A stretch of 5,594 nucleotides of DNA from Proteobacteria bacterium UBA1844 (GCA_002338615.1 DDIS01000203.1:1-5594), one strand, 5' to 3'; shown: positions 1 through 5,594, counted from the stretch's first letter. Notes: generated from the sequence alone by a model not told the origin. Numbers and translations: made by a program.

Positions 1-528
1 CGGCCGACAGACGTCGTGGTGGTCGCAACCTACAGGCGCGACGAGCCGATTGCTGCGCTCATGGCTGCAGCCCGCAGCATGCCGGACGTCAGCTTTGCGT
101 TCAGTGGTGACGTTGCCAAGTTTCGCAAAACGACAATTGACGTGCCGTCGAACGTGCGTCTGACCGGGTTCTTGCCCGACAGTGACTACTGGCAATTACT
201 GAACGACGCGACTGTTGTCTGCGATCTGACGTTGAAATCCGACTGCCTGGTCTGCGGTGCCTACGAGGCGCTTGCCTTGGGCAAAGCGATGCTGCTGTCT
301 GACAACCCTGCAACCCGTGATATTTTCGCTCCGGCCGCGGTGTTTACGGGGAGCAACGCCGAGGAGATCGCGTCTGCTTTGCGAAGCGCACTGGATACGA
401 GGAAAGTTCTTGAAGCGGGTGCGCAAGAGCTGAACAAGACCTATGATTTAAAGTGGCAAGACGATGCCAGAAAAGGAATGGAGTCCATAATGTTGCGCGC
501 AGCGAAGAAGCGAGGCCCGGTGCGATGA
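1..528 (+). CDS. Glycosyltransferase, GT4/GT1-like, C-terminal part (5' end outside window)
   Basis: The reading frame is open from base 1 and ends at TGA 526-528, so 175 residues of the C-terminal half are visible. The fragment opens with a beta strand and donor-domain entry (VVVVATYRRDEP) typical of the second Rossmann domain of GT-B enzymes. It continues with a strand-loop NVRLTGFLP (about nt 151-177), the usual 'velocity to the donor site' stretch of GT4 enzymes. Next comes GAYEALALGKAMLLSDNP (about nt 256-309), which matches the family's nucleotide-sugar-binding E-A-L/M-A-x-G-K/x-P segment, with the glutamate at nt 265-267. It would transfer a sugar from a nucleotide-sugar to a growing glycan at the cytoplasmic face of the membrane. 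Donor and acceptor cannot be told. Its stop overlaps the next start (ATGA, 525-528), so it heads or continues an operon. The fold is reasonably sure, the exact family less so. Confidence 0.85.
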   Translation, partial: RPTDVVVVATYRRDEPIAALMAAARSMPDVSFAFSGDVAKFRKTTIDVPSNVRLTGFLPDSDYWQLLNDATVVCDLTLKSDCLVCGAYEALALGKAMLLSDNPATRDIFAPAAVFTGSNAEEIASALRSALDTRKVLEAGAQELNKTYDLKWQDDARKGMESIMLRAAKKRGPVR

Positions 529-1595
529 GCGAGCTGCCGCGCATCCTGTTTTTTAATATCAATGGCTCGGGTATGGGGCATCTCAGTCGTTGCCTTGCGT
601 ACGCACACCGCATGCGTGGGCGGGCTCGACCCGTGTTTTTTTCACTGGCGTCGGCCGTCGAGATTATTGAGGACATGGGTTTCGAGGCTGACTATTTCGT
701 TTCAGCATTCTGGTCAAATTCACATATCAACGCTTGGAATCGGGAATTGGCTGTCAGGGTTGGCCTCATGCTCGAGGAGGTTCGTCCGGCTACGGTTGTA
801 TTCGACGGAACCTGGCCGTTTCACGGTTTCATGGATGCTTGCGATATCTACGGCGTTCCGACCCGCGTCTGGTCCAACCGCGGCTTGCACAAAAAGGAAT
901 TCGGTCCGGTGCCGGTGAAAGAAAGTGCTTTTGATCTCGTGATCCGGCCTGGGGAGATTGGCACTCAGTTTTCTGTCCTGCAGGCAGAACAGCCAGGCCG
1001 CACGATAACCACACCACCCGTAACGCTCTTGACCCGGGACGAAATGCTGAGCCGCGAACAGGCTCGCAAGCAACTCGGATTAACCGCCGATGGCCGCTAT
1101 GCGCTTTTTTCCCTGGGGCCGGGCAATCTAAAAGACGTCGGCAATATAGCGGTCGGATTGCTGGACCAATTCCGGCGACGCGGCTTCACCGTAGTCTGGG
1201 CGCGTGCACCGATTTCAGTTCGCGATGTGGAGTTGCCGGATGGTGTATTGCCAATTTCGGTATTTCCGTTGGTGCGTTATATGCACGCATTCGACGTATT
1301 TGCCGGTGCCGCAGGTTACAACACCTGTTGCGAAGTCCTGCAAGCAAGCGTGCCCAGTCTGCTGGTGCCCAACAAGATGGTGGCAGATGATCAGTCGCGC
1401 CGTGCGGAAATGCTGGCTCGCATCGCGCCCGTGGTCGTATCGTCATGCGAAACCGATGAGCAACGACAGGAATCTGTCGCTCAGCTCCTGCAACTGCACC
1501 GCGCCCAACAGGAGCCGGTGATCGTCGATCTTGATGGTGCGGAACAGGCGGCTGATGAAATCGTAAAACTTGCGGTCGGCGAGGTCGCTATTTGA
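525..1595 (+). CDS. MurG/GT28-like GT-B glycosyltransferase (paralogue A)
   Basis: This 356-residue protein has the length of a complete two-domain GT-B enzyme. The N-terminal domain starts with FFNINGSGMGH (residues 9-19). It resembles the glycine-rich acceptor-domain loop of MurG and other GT28/GT1 proteins, with His19 at the position often used in catalysis. FDGTWP lies at 93-98. The C-terminal domain opens with LFSLGPGNLKDV (194-205) and carries AGAAGYNTCCEVL (260-272) and VADDQ (286-290), the usual UDP-sugar donor site. I infer an inverting transfer of a sugar from a UDP donor to a lipid-linked or nascent polysaccharide. An in-frame ATG exists at 453, but ATG 525 is preferred: it gives the ATGA overlap with the upstream gene, has GAGG 9 nt before it (512-515), and puts the first beta strand at residue 6 as in paralogue B. 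No signal peptide or membrane segment is evident, so it is cytoplasmic. The specificity is unknown. Confidence 0.9.
   Translation: MSELPRILFFNINGSGMGHLSRCLAYAHRMRGRARPVFFSLASAVEIIEDMGFEADYFVSAFWSNSHINAWNRELAVRVGLMLEEVRPATVVFDGTWPFHGFMDACDIYGVPTRVWSNRGLHKKEFGPVPVKESAFDLVIRPGEIGTQFSVLQAEQPGRTITTPPVTLLTRDEMLSREQARKQLGLTADGRYALFSLGPGNLKDVGNIAVGLLDQFRRRGFTVVWARAPISVRDVELPDGVLPISVFPLVRYMHAFDVFAGAAGYNTCCEVLQASVPSLLVPNKMVADDQSRRAEMLARIAPVVVSSCETDEQRQESVAQLLQLHRAQQEPVIVDLDGAEQAADEIVKLAVGEVAI
1581..1585 (+). promoter_or_regulatory. Ribosome binding site GAGGT for the TTG start at 1592
   Basis: GAGGT lies 6 nt before the TTG at 1592, inside the end of paralogue A. It supports a TTG start sharing the TTGA overlap (1592-1595) with the upstream stop, and therefore translational coupling. 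Confidence 0.6.
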
Positions 1596-2140
1596 GTCTT
1601 CAAAATGAAATAGCAGATCTGCGCGCGCGGTTGCAGGCGCTCGCTCGCGGCGTGGACGACGAGCTCCTGCGGCGTTACGTACTTAAGTTTCCACCGGCGG
1701 ACCGCCTTAGCCTGTACCGGCGAACACGAATTTTGATCGGTCGCGTGTTGCGCTGGTTAAAACTTCGGCCTACTCGTAAACTCGAGCCTTGGCTCGCGAG
1801 TATGCAGCATGCGCCCCGAAGCGAGGCGGCGGAGCCAATCGTTATCTGGGCCTTCGATATTGATCGCGACACATTGCGTCGCTCGTGTGAGGGTTTCCAA
1901 ACCCAGCTCGCAGACCTGTATGACCGGGCACCGGTATTGATCACGGATATCGCGGATTTCGCTTTTTATTCGCGGCTCGGCTGGCTGGTCGAGTACGTCC
2001 CCAGGTTGTCGGCACCGGCGGCTGGTTATGCTGCGCGCAAGCAGTGCTATTTGGCATGGCGCTACCAGGATGCGGTCGTATTTCCGGCGTCCGCCGGATT
2101 GCGTGCCGACGTGCAGCTGCAGGAGTTCATGCGTGACTGA
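1592..2140 (+). CDS. Uncharacterised coiled-coil + alpha/beta protein P1, polysaccharide-locus accessory
   Basis: I do not recognise this 182-residue protein as a named family. It starts with a heptad helix (L3, I7, L10, L14, L17). A basic, hydrophobic stretch follows (about 35-60, with LYRRTRILIGRVLRWLKLRP), which could lie on a membrane surface. From residue 82 comes a small alpha/beta domain: strand IVIWAF, a helix, then APVLITDIADFAFYSRLGWLVEYVPRLS (113-140), a helix, and a final strand ending PASAGL (165-170). A second copy of the family is encoded at 3997-4557; the 113-140 block is identical there at 21 of 28 positions. The start is TTG with a good GAGGT site. It sits between two paralogous glycosyltransferases and overlaps both, so a role as partner, anchor or accessory domain of a GT-B enzyme is inferred. 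It is unlikely to be a split half of a glycosyltransferase, because both neighbours are full length. Confidence 0.85.
   Translation: MSLQNEIADLRARLQALARGVDDELLRRYVLKFPPADRLSLYRRTRILIGRVLRWLKLRPTRKLEPWLASMQHAPRSEAAEPIVIWAFDIDRDTLRRSCEGFQTQLADLYDRAPVLITDIADFAFYSRLGWLVEYVPRLSAPAAGYAARKQCYLAWRYQDAVVFPASAGLRADVQLQEFMRD
2121..2125 (+). promoter_or_regulatory. Ribosome binding site AGGAG for the GTG start at 2133
   Basis: AGGAG sits 7 nt before GTG 2133, inside the end of P1. It fixes the start of paralogue B over the much earlier in-frame ATG at 2028, which would add 35 residues read in an off-frame of P1. Confidence 0.65.
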
Positions 2141-3212
2141 TGCAAAAGGCACCCGGTTGCCATGTGTTGTCCTGTTCAATATCAACGGCTCCGGCATGGG
2201 CCACTTGACGACCTGCCTTGCCTATGCAAACCGCCTGCGAGGCCACGCAAGGCCCGTTTTCTTTTCCCTGGCCTCAGCCATTGAGATGATCCACGATATG
2301 GGATTCGAGGCTGACTATTTGGTTTCCCGGTTCTGGTCCCGGGCCACATCATGGGCGTGGGACCAACAGCTTGCGATGCGCCTTGGCATGTTATTTGAGC
2401 GCGTACGACCAGATGTGGTCGTTTTTGATGGCACCTGGCCTTATCGAGGCCTGCTGCATGCGGCCTCAGTCTACGGCGCACCGCGCCTGGTCTGGTCGAA
2501 CCTGACCTTGTACAAGAAAGGCATGCGTAAAGTTCCTGTTCGGGAAGATAACTTCGACCTCGTAATTCGGCTCGGGGAGATCGGCTGTGCATTTAGCGTG
2601 GAGCAAGAGGCACCACCGGTCCGCAAAGTGATTATTCCGCCCGTAACGCTGTTGCAGGACCATGAGTTGCTCGATAGAAATGCGGCACGCGACGCGCTGG
2701 GCTTACGCCGCGAAGGGCGTTTCGTGCTTTTTTCGCTCGGTCCCGGCAATCTGAAAGACGTTGCAGGCATCGGACGGGCGCTGATTGATGAAATGAAGGC
2801 TCGCGGCTATTCCGTAGTCTGGGCCCGTACACCGATCTCTGTCAGGGATGTAGAGTTGCCCGACGATGTGACCCCGATAAGTGTTTATCCACTGGCGCGA
2901 TACCTGCGCGCATTTGACCTCTATGTCGGTGCGGCCGGCTACAACGCCTGTTGTGAAATTCTGCAGGCCCGTATACCGAGCTTGTTTGTGCCGAATAGGC
3001 AGGTTGCCGACGATCAGGCTGCACGTGCTGCGATGGTTGCCAGCTCGGTCCCGGCGGTTGTTTCCAGTTGTGAGTCAGCGGAGCAAATATCGAACGCGGT
3101 AGGGACGCTGATGGCGTCGCGCTATGTGCCAGTCTCAGGGCCGAGCCTTGATCTAAGCGGCGCGGACCATGCAGCCGATGAAATATTGGCGCTGATCGGC
3201 GTCCAGCGGTGA
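2133..3212 (+). CDS. MurG/GT28-like GT-B glycosyltransferase (paralogue B)
   Basis: With the GTG start at 2133 this protein has 359 residues, nearly the same length as paralogue A (356). It aligns with A end to end, at about 60% identity by eye. In the donor domain, the segment from VVWAR to the DDQ region is identical at 54 of 74 positions. The motifs are NINGSGMGH (16-24), FDGTWP (98-103), LFSLGPGNLKDV (199-210), GAAGYNACCEIL (266-277) and VADDQ (291-295). By family this is a UDP-sugar-dependent glycosyltransferase acting at the cytoplasmic face of the membrane on a glycan or lipid-linked acceptor. The start is set by AGGAG 7 nt upstream and by the alignment with A. It overlaps P1 by 8 bp and is the last + strand gene of the operon, converging on the methyltransferase with a 21-nt gap. 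The differences from A are spread along the length, so this is an old duplication and the two may differ in acceptor. Confidence 0.9.
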   Translation: MTDAKGTRLPCVVLFNINGSGMGHLTTCLAYANRLRGHARPVFFSLASAIEMIHDMGFEADYLVSRFWSRATSWAWDQQLAMRLGMLFERVRPDVVVFDGTWPYRGLLHAASVYGAPRLVWSNLTLYKKGMRKVPVREDNFDLVIRLGEIGCAFSVEQEAPPVRKVIIPPVTLLQDHELLDRNAARDALGLRREGRFVLFSLGPGNLKDVAGIGRALIDEMKARGYSVVWARTPISVRDVELPDDVTPISVYPLARYLRAFDLYVGAAGYNACCEILQARIPSLFVPNRQVADDQAARAAMVASSVPAVVSSCESAEQISNAVGTLMASRYVPVSGPSLDLSGADHAADEILALIGVQR

Positions 3213-3233
3213 GTCTGATCTGGCGGTGTCCGG

Positions 3234-3971
3234 TCAATGGCCGCCAATAAATCCGGCAATACGCTGCAATAATCCGTTACTGTGCGTCGGGCGCTCTGTC
3301 CCAGAGAGAGGTTTGCGGGCGATACCCCACCGGCGTTGATCGATCATCCGAATATCGGTGTAACCAAGATGCGGCACAAGCGTATCGAACACCAATTTCA
3401 CCGCCGGCGTTGCGCTTTCGTCGGCACTGCAAGCACGCCAGTATCGTGGTGCGCTCGTACGGCTTTTCATCGCCTCCTTTATAGTCCATTTGAGGTCATC
3501 GAAAACGATCCACCCTCCAGGCCGCAAAAGCATATCAACAAGCGCGAATCCGAACCCGGTACAGTCCCAGGTGTGGCCACCGTCAAAATAGCAAAAGTCA
3601 AATTGAGGTCGCGGATTCGCCTGGATCATTTTGGCAAGTTCCCAGGTGTACGATCGATGCGCATAGATTGGCGTTACGCGATGGCCAAGATTTAATGTTG
3701 CAAGGACTTGCTCGATGTTCGGCTCACGTTTTCGCGCCGGCTCAAGGTCAATCGTGACGAGATGGCCTCGGCCAAGGTCTTCGAGAACAGCTGCAAAGTA
3801 TGCGCTGCTTTTTCCATGGAAGAAGCCAATCTCGAGCAGGTCACTGGCATTCTCATTGACAATCAGGTCACGTAAAATCGTCGCTTGCGCTGGGCGCATA
3901 TAAGGAAGATCGTCAAATAATTCCGAAACCCGATTAAAATGGTCTGGTGAGTTGCCCGTTTCACTAGTCAT
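3234..3971 (-). CDS. Class I SAM-dependent methyltransferase (Methyltransf_24-like)
   Basis: This 245-residue cytoplasmic protein has the order of a class I methyltransferase. Motif I is LLEIGFFHGKSS (45-56), the SAM-binding glycine loop. The acidic end of strand 2 is VTIDLEP (72-78). FDFCYFDGGHTW (124-135) and LRPGGWIVFDDLKW (149-162) follow. The DGGH plus RPGGxIVFDD pair is characteristic of the Methyltransf_24 type found in many glycan and rhamnosyl-modification loci. It probably methylates a sugar or another small group of the surface polymer; the substrate is not deducible. ATG 3969-3971 is preceded on the minus strand by AGGGA with 5 nt spacing. It is the only minus-strand gene here, facing paralogue B tail to tail and P2 head to head. 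With only 25 nt to P2's start, its own promoter must lie inside the P2 gene. Confidence 0.88.
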   Translation of the reverse strand: MTSETGNSPDHFNRVSELFDDLPYMRPAQATILRDLIVNENASDLLEIGFFHGKSSAYFAAVLEDLGRGHLVTIDLEPARKREPNIEQVLATLNLGHRVTPIYAHRSYTWELAKMIQANPRPQFDFCYFDGGHTWDCTGFGFALVDMLLRPGGWIVFDDLKWTIKEAMKSRTSAPRYWRACSADESATPAVKLVFDTLVPHLGYTDIRMIDQRRWGIARKPLSGTERPTHSNGLLQRIAGFIGGH

Positions 3972-3996
3972 GTAATTCCCTGAGATGAGTCGAAGT

Positions 3997-4557
3997 ATGA
4001 AACTGCAAGAGGAAATTCAGCAGCTGCGCCAACATTTGGAGAGCTTGGCAGCGCGCAGCGATGATGACCTGAATCGATACCGACTCGCAAGCCCGCCACT
4101 GCCACCGGGAATGTATTGGCAAGCACGTTGGTTGGTTGGGTGGATCCTGCGCAGGCTCGAAACGTTGCGTCTCAAGCCTCCAAACCCCTGGCCGGCAAGC
4201 CTGAAACATGGTGTGCAAAGGTCGCGTGCGAAACCGCTATTGATCTGGGCCGTTGGCATGAATCCTGATTCTTTGCGTACCGCCTGTGACGGCATCGCGA
4301 AGATGTGTGAATCGGCACCTGACTTCGCGCCTGTCCTGGTCACGGATGTGGCCGATTTCTCCTACTTTTCGCGACTTGGTTGGTTGGTTGAATACTTGCC
4401 CGAGCTGTCGGGGCACGGCGATACGTACGGTGAACGAAAGGCAATGTTTCTGTCTCGCTTGTACAAGGGGGCACCGGTGCTGCCTGCATCGGCCGGGTTA
4501 GTGGCGGATACCGAATCGGGAACATTGGCCCACTGGCTGGCTGCGCTAGGGCGATAG
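3997..4557 (+). CDS. Uncharacterised coiled-coil + alpha/beta protein P2, paralogue of P1
   Basis: The protein has 186 residues from ATG 3997. An in-frame ATG at 3985 would give 190. I prefer 3997 because it puts the heptad residues L3, I7, L10, L14 and L17 in exactly the same places as in P1, and MKLQEEI aligns with MSLQNEI. Neither start has a strong Shine-Dalgarno. Architecture: N-terminal heptad helix, a proline-rich then aromatic/basic stretch (33-60, with MYWQARWLVGWILRRLETLRLK), then the small alpha/beta domain. That domain contains LLIWAVGM (81-88), APVLVTDVADFSYFSRLGWLVEYLPELS (111-138) and PASAGL (163-168). Unlike P1 it is not followed by a glycosyltransferase but by a 333-nt gap and an Asn-synthetase-like gene. 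The function is unknown; the conserved block suggests a fixed binding surface. Relation to P1 is certain; a role in glycan assembly is inferred from location. Confidence 0.85.
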   Translation: MKLQEEIQQLRQHLESLAARSDDDLNRYRLASPPLPPGMYWQARWLVGWILRRLETLRLKPPNPWPASLKHGVQRSRAKPLLIWAVGMNPDSLRTACDGIAKMCESAPDFAPVLVTDVADFSYFSRLGWLVEYLPELSGHGDTYGERKAMFLSRLYKGAPVLPASAGLVADTESGTLAHWLAALGR

Positions 4558-4580
4558 ACCAGGTCCGTCGATACGGAAAA

Positions 4581-4607
4581 CTCTGGATAAAAATTGTTTT
4601 TAAAGAG
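4581..4607. repeat. AT-rich imperfect inverted repeat
   Basis: The core is TAAAAA (4588-4593), spacer TTG, then TTTTTA (4597-4602). It is flanked by CTCT (4581-4584) and AGAG (4604-4607), which also pair. It lies 24 nt after the P2 stop. It lacks the GC-rich stem of an intrinsic terminator, so a protein-binding site or chance AT-rich DNA are equally possible. Confidence 0.4.
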
Positions 4608-4768
4608 ATCGTGTACTTGAACGTATCCTGCGGATCCCAGGGCAACGCTCGTGCGGCCGGTTTCTTGCCAAAGTCGGCAGATCTAACGATCAGTTCGCGT
4701 CGTTTTGATCTTCACAGGATTGCACCATTCTGCTGGACTCGGTATTTTCGTCGCACAGAAATCTGATG

Positions 4769-4784
4769 ATCGCGTGAACGCGAT
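4769..4784. promoter_or_regulatory. 16-bp perfect palindrome, possible operator
   Basis: ATCGCGT-GA-ACGCGAT has two perfect 7-bp arms around a 2-nt centre. A further ATCT (4761-4764) and AGAT (4785-4788) pair lies outside it, offset by four bases on the left. It is 107 bp before the TTG of the Asn-synthetase-like gene, in non-coding DNA. The symmetry is that of a dimeric repressor's operator, but no regulator gene is visible to connect it with. Confidence 0.35.
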
Positions 4785-4890
4785 AGATCCGCACTGTTTC
4801 ACCTACCAGGTAATAAGGTACATTGACCATATTTTCTTCACTGATCATCGGCAACTATGCGGCAAGAGCAGCAAGCCCTCGAGAACTTAG

Positions 4891-5594
4891 TTGACACGCG
4901 CCCCGCATTCCAGCGCAGGCATTAGGACTTCTGATCTGTCCTACCCGCTGGGTTTTGTCGCAGGCCGGAATTTGCGATGGGTGCCTGCCCATTTCGCGCA
5001 AGTATCGTTCGTATGCCCGTTGTATGTCCACCCCGATACCACGGTGGCGGTATCTGCATCTGGGAAAAATACCGTAGCTGTTATCGGCGAGGCTGTTCAC
5101 CCTGAACATCCTGAGATGGACCACTTCGGTGTTGCGGCCCTGCTTGCGCAATGCAGCGCAAACCCGCAAGCCGAGATCGATAAACTGGTTGGTCGCTTTG
5201 TCATCATGTCGAGCTTTGATAGCGGTGGAATTGCCGTTCAGTCGGATGCAATTGGCATGCGGTCTGTCTACTTTGTACGCGACGAAGGGCAGGCGATCGT
5301 AGCTTCCGCCGCGACGCTGGCCTGTCGAGCTTGCCATGAGCAGGACGGCCCGACCGCAAGGATGCCTGCTAAATGGGGCTACCCTGGCATGCGAACCCCG
5401 TACGTCGATGCCCTGCGCTTGCCGCCCAATATCTCGCTCAGGCTGGATGACGGCACCGTGTGCCGATTCTTCCCGCTTGAAGTCATCGAACCGTGCACAC
5501 CGGCAGATTTTTGGGATTTCGCATTCGCACGGGCGAGCAGGGCTGTTTCAGGCATGGCCCGGCGCAAGTCACTCCTCCTGTCGCTAACGGCGGG
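4891..5594 (+). CDS. Asparagine-synthetase-like protein, N-terminal part (3' end outside window)
   Basis: The frame is open from TTG 4891 (straight after a TAG) to the window end, giving 234 full codons. Numbered from that TTG, LVGRFVIM (about 99-106), SDAIGMRSVYF (118-128) and the alanine-rich segment after it match the glutamine-amidotransferase-like N-terminal domain of the asparagine synthetase family. YPGMRTPY (164-171), then LRLPPN and a RFFP segment, form the usual linker. The fragment ends with LLLSLTAG (228-235), the first half of the ATP-pyrophosphatase loop that continues xDS(R) in this family. I infer an ATP-dependent amide- or amidine-forming enzyme modifying a sugar or acid of the surface polymer; related genes occur in capsule clusters. 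The N-terminus has no Cys2, so the amidotransferase domain is probably unable to use glutamine. The start is uncertain: the recognisable domain begins only near YPLGFVAG (18-25), and CTG 4936, with AGGA 8 nt before it, is an alternative. Other such enzymes include lasso-peptide cyclases; nothing else here supports that. Confidence 0.8.
   Translation, partial: MTRAPHSSAGIRTSDLSYPLGFVAGRNLRWVPAHFAQVSFVCPLYVHPDTTVAVSASGKNTVAVIGEAVHPEHPEMDHFGVAALLAQCSANPQAEIDKLVGRFVIMSSFDSGGIAVQSDAIGMRSVYFVRDEGQAIVASAATLACRACHEQDGPTARMPAKWGYPGMRTPYVDALRLPPNISLRLDDGTVCRFFPLEVIEPCTPADFWDFAFARASRAVSGMARRKSLLLSLTA

Larger units (their letters stand above)
4558..4890. other. 333-nt stretch without a convincing gene
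   Basis: This segment is more AT-rich than the flanking genes and codes for nothing recognisable. It holds a short hairpin (4564-4577, TCCGT-CGAT-ACGGA), an AT-rich inverted repeat (4581-4607) and a 16-bp palindrome (4769-4784). It probably contains the promoter of the Asn-synthetase-like gene, but I could not find a -35/-10 pair with correct spacing. No classical terminator (GC stem plus T-run) follows P2. Two short open frames (4611-4766 and 4705-4890, both from non-ATG starts) resemble no protein I know. Confidence 0.6.

Noticed and set aside
453..524. N-terminal extension of paralogue A from ATG 453
   Set aside because: It overlaps the upstream glycosyltransferase coding region by 76 nt and has no counterpart in paralogue B; ATG 525 gives the ATGA overlap.
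2028..2132. N-terminal extension of paralogue B from ATG 2028
   Set aside because: It lies wholly inside P1 in another frame, has no counterpart in paralogue A, and a strong AGGAG precedes GTG 2133.
3221..3246. Inverted repeat TGGCGG / CCGCCA between the convergent genes as a terminator
   Set aside because: The stem is only 6 bp with a 14-nt loop, and no T-run follows on either strand.
3856..3940. TTGACA (3856-3861) with TAAAAT (3873-3878 or 3935-3940), or TATAAG (3899-3904), as the P2 promoter inside the methyltransferase gene
   Set aside because: The spacings are 11 nt or far too long, and the -10-like boxes with normal spacing have no -35 partner.
4611..4766. 51-codon frame from GTG after P2
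   Set aside because: The Shine-Dalgarno-like AAGAG is only 3 nt from the start, and the product resembles no family. It is probably non-coding.
4705..4890. 61-codon frame from TTG, considered as a small gene or lasso-peptide precursor before the Asn-synthetase-like gene
   Set aside because: It has no Shine-Dalgarno, no leader/core pattern with the usual Thr before a core Gly/Ala, and no neighbouring lasso protease or PqqD-like gene in view.
4891..4896. TTGACA as a -35 promoter box
   Set aside because: No -10-like hexamer lies 16-18 nt downstream, and it coincides with the likely 5' end of a gene.
4855..5337. 160-residue open frame on the minus strand
   Set aside because: It is antisense to the Asn-synthetase-like frame, whose translation carries recognisable family motifs. 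The minus-strand product is rich in Arg and Cys and resembles nothing known.

Overview
The window is a piece of a bacterial surface-polysaccharide (capsule or exopolysaccharide) biosynthesis locus. Gene density is high, GC is moderate to high (mid-to-upper 50s % by eye), and overlapping stop/start codons and ATG, GTG and TTG starts are all present. This suggests a proteobacterium, perhaps gamma or alpha, but no marker here fixes the taxon. No RNA genes, CRISPR arrays, transposases or att sites were seen.

Left part (1-3212, all + strand): four genes in one tightly overlapped operon. The 3' end of a GT4/GT1-type glycosyltransferase (1-528) overlaps by ATGA a MurG/GT28-like GT-B glycosyltransferase (525-1595). 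That gene overlaps by TTGA a small uncharacterised protein, here called P1 (1592-2140). P1 overlaps by 8 bp a second GT-B glycosyltransferase (2133-3212), which is a clear paralogue of the first. The four genes are most likely co-transcribed and translationally coupled.

Middle (3234-3971, - strand): a class I SAM-dependent methyltransferase of the Methyltransf_24 type. It converges on the second GT with a 21-nt gap and diverges from the next gene with almost no space.

Right part (3997-5594, + strand): P2, a paralogue of P1, then a 333-nt AT-richer stretch without a convincing gene. This stretch holds a 16-bp palindrome. The 5' part of an asparagine-synthetase-like gene follows; it starts from a non-ATG codon and runs off the window just inside its ATP-pyrophosphatase loop.

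Taken together, three glycosyltransferases, a methyltransferase that could cap or decorate sugars, and an amidating or adenylating Asn-synthetase-like enzyme fit assembly and modification of a surface glycan. The least explained part is the P1/P2 family: a heptad helix, a basic/hydrophobic segment and a small alpha/beta domain. It occurs twice beside the duplicated glycosyltransferases and has no function I can name.
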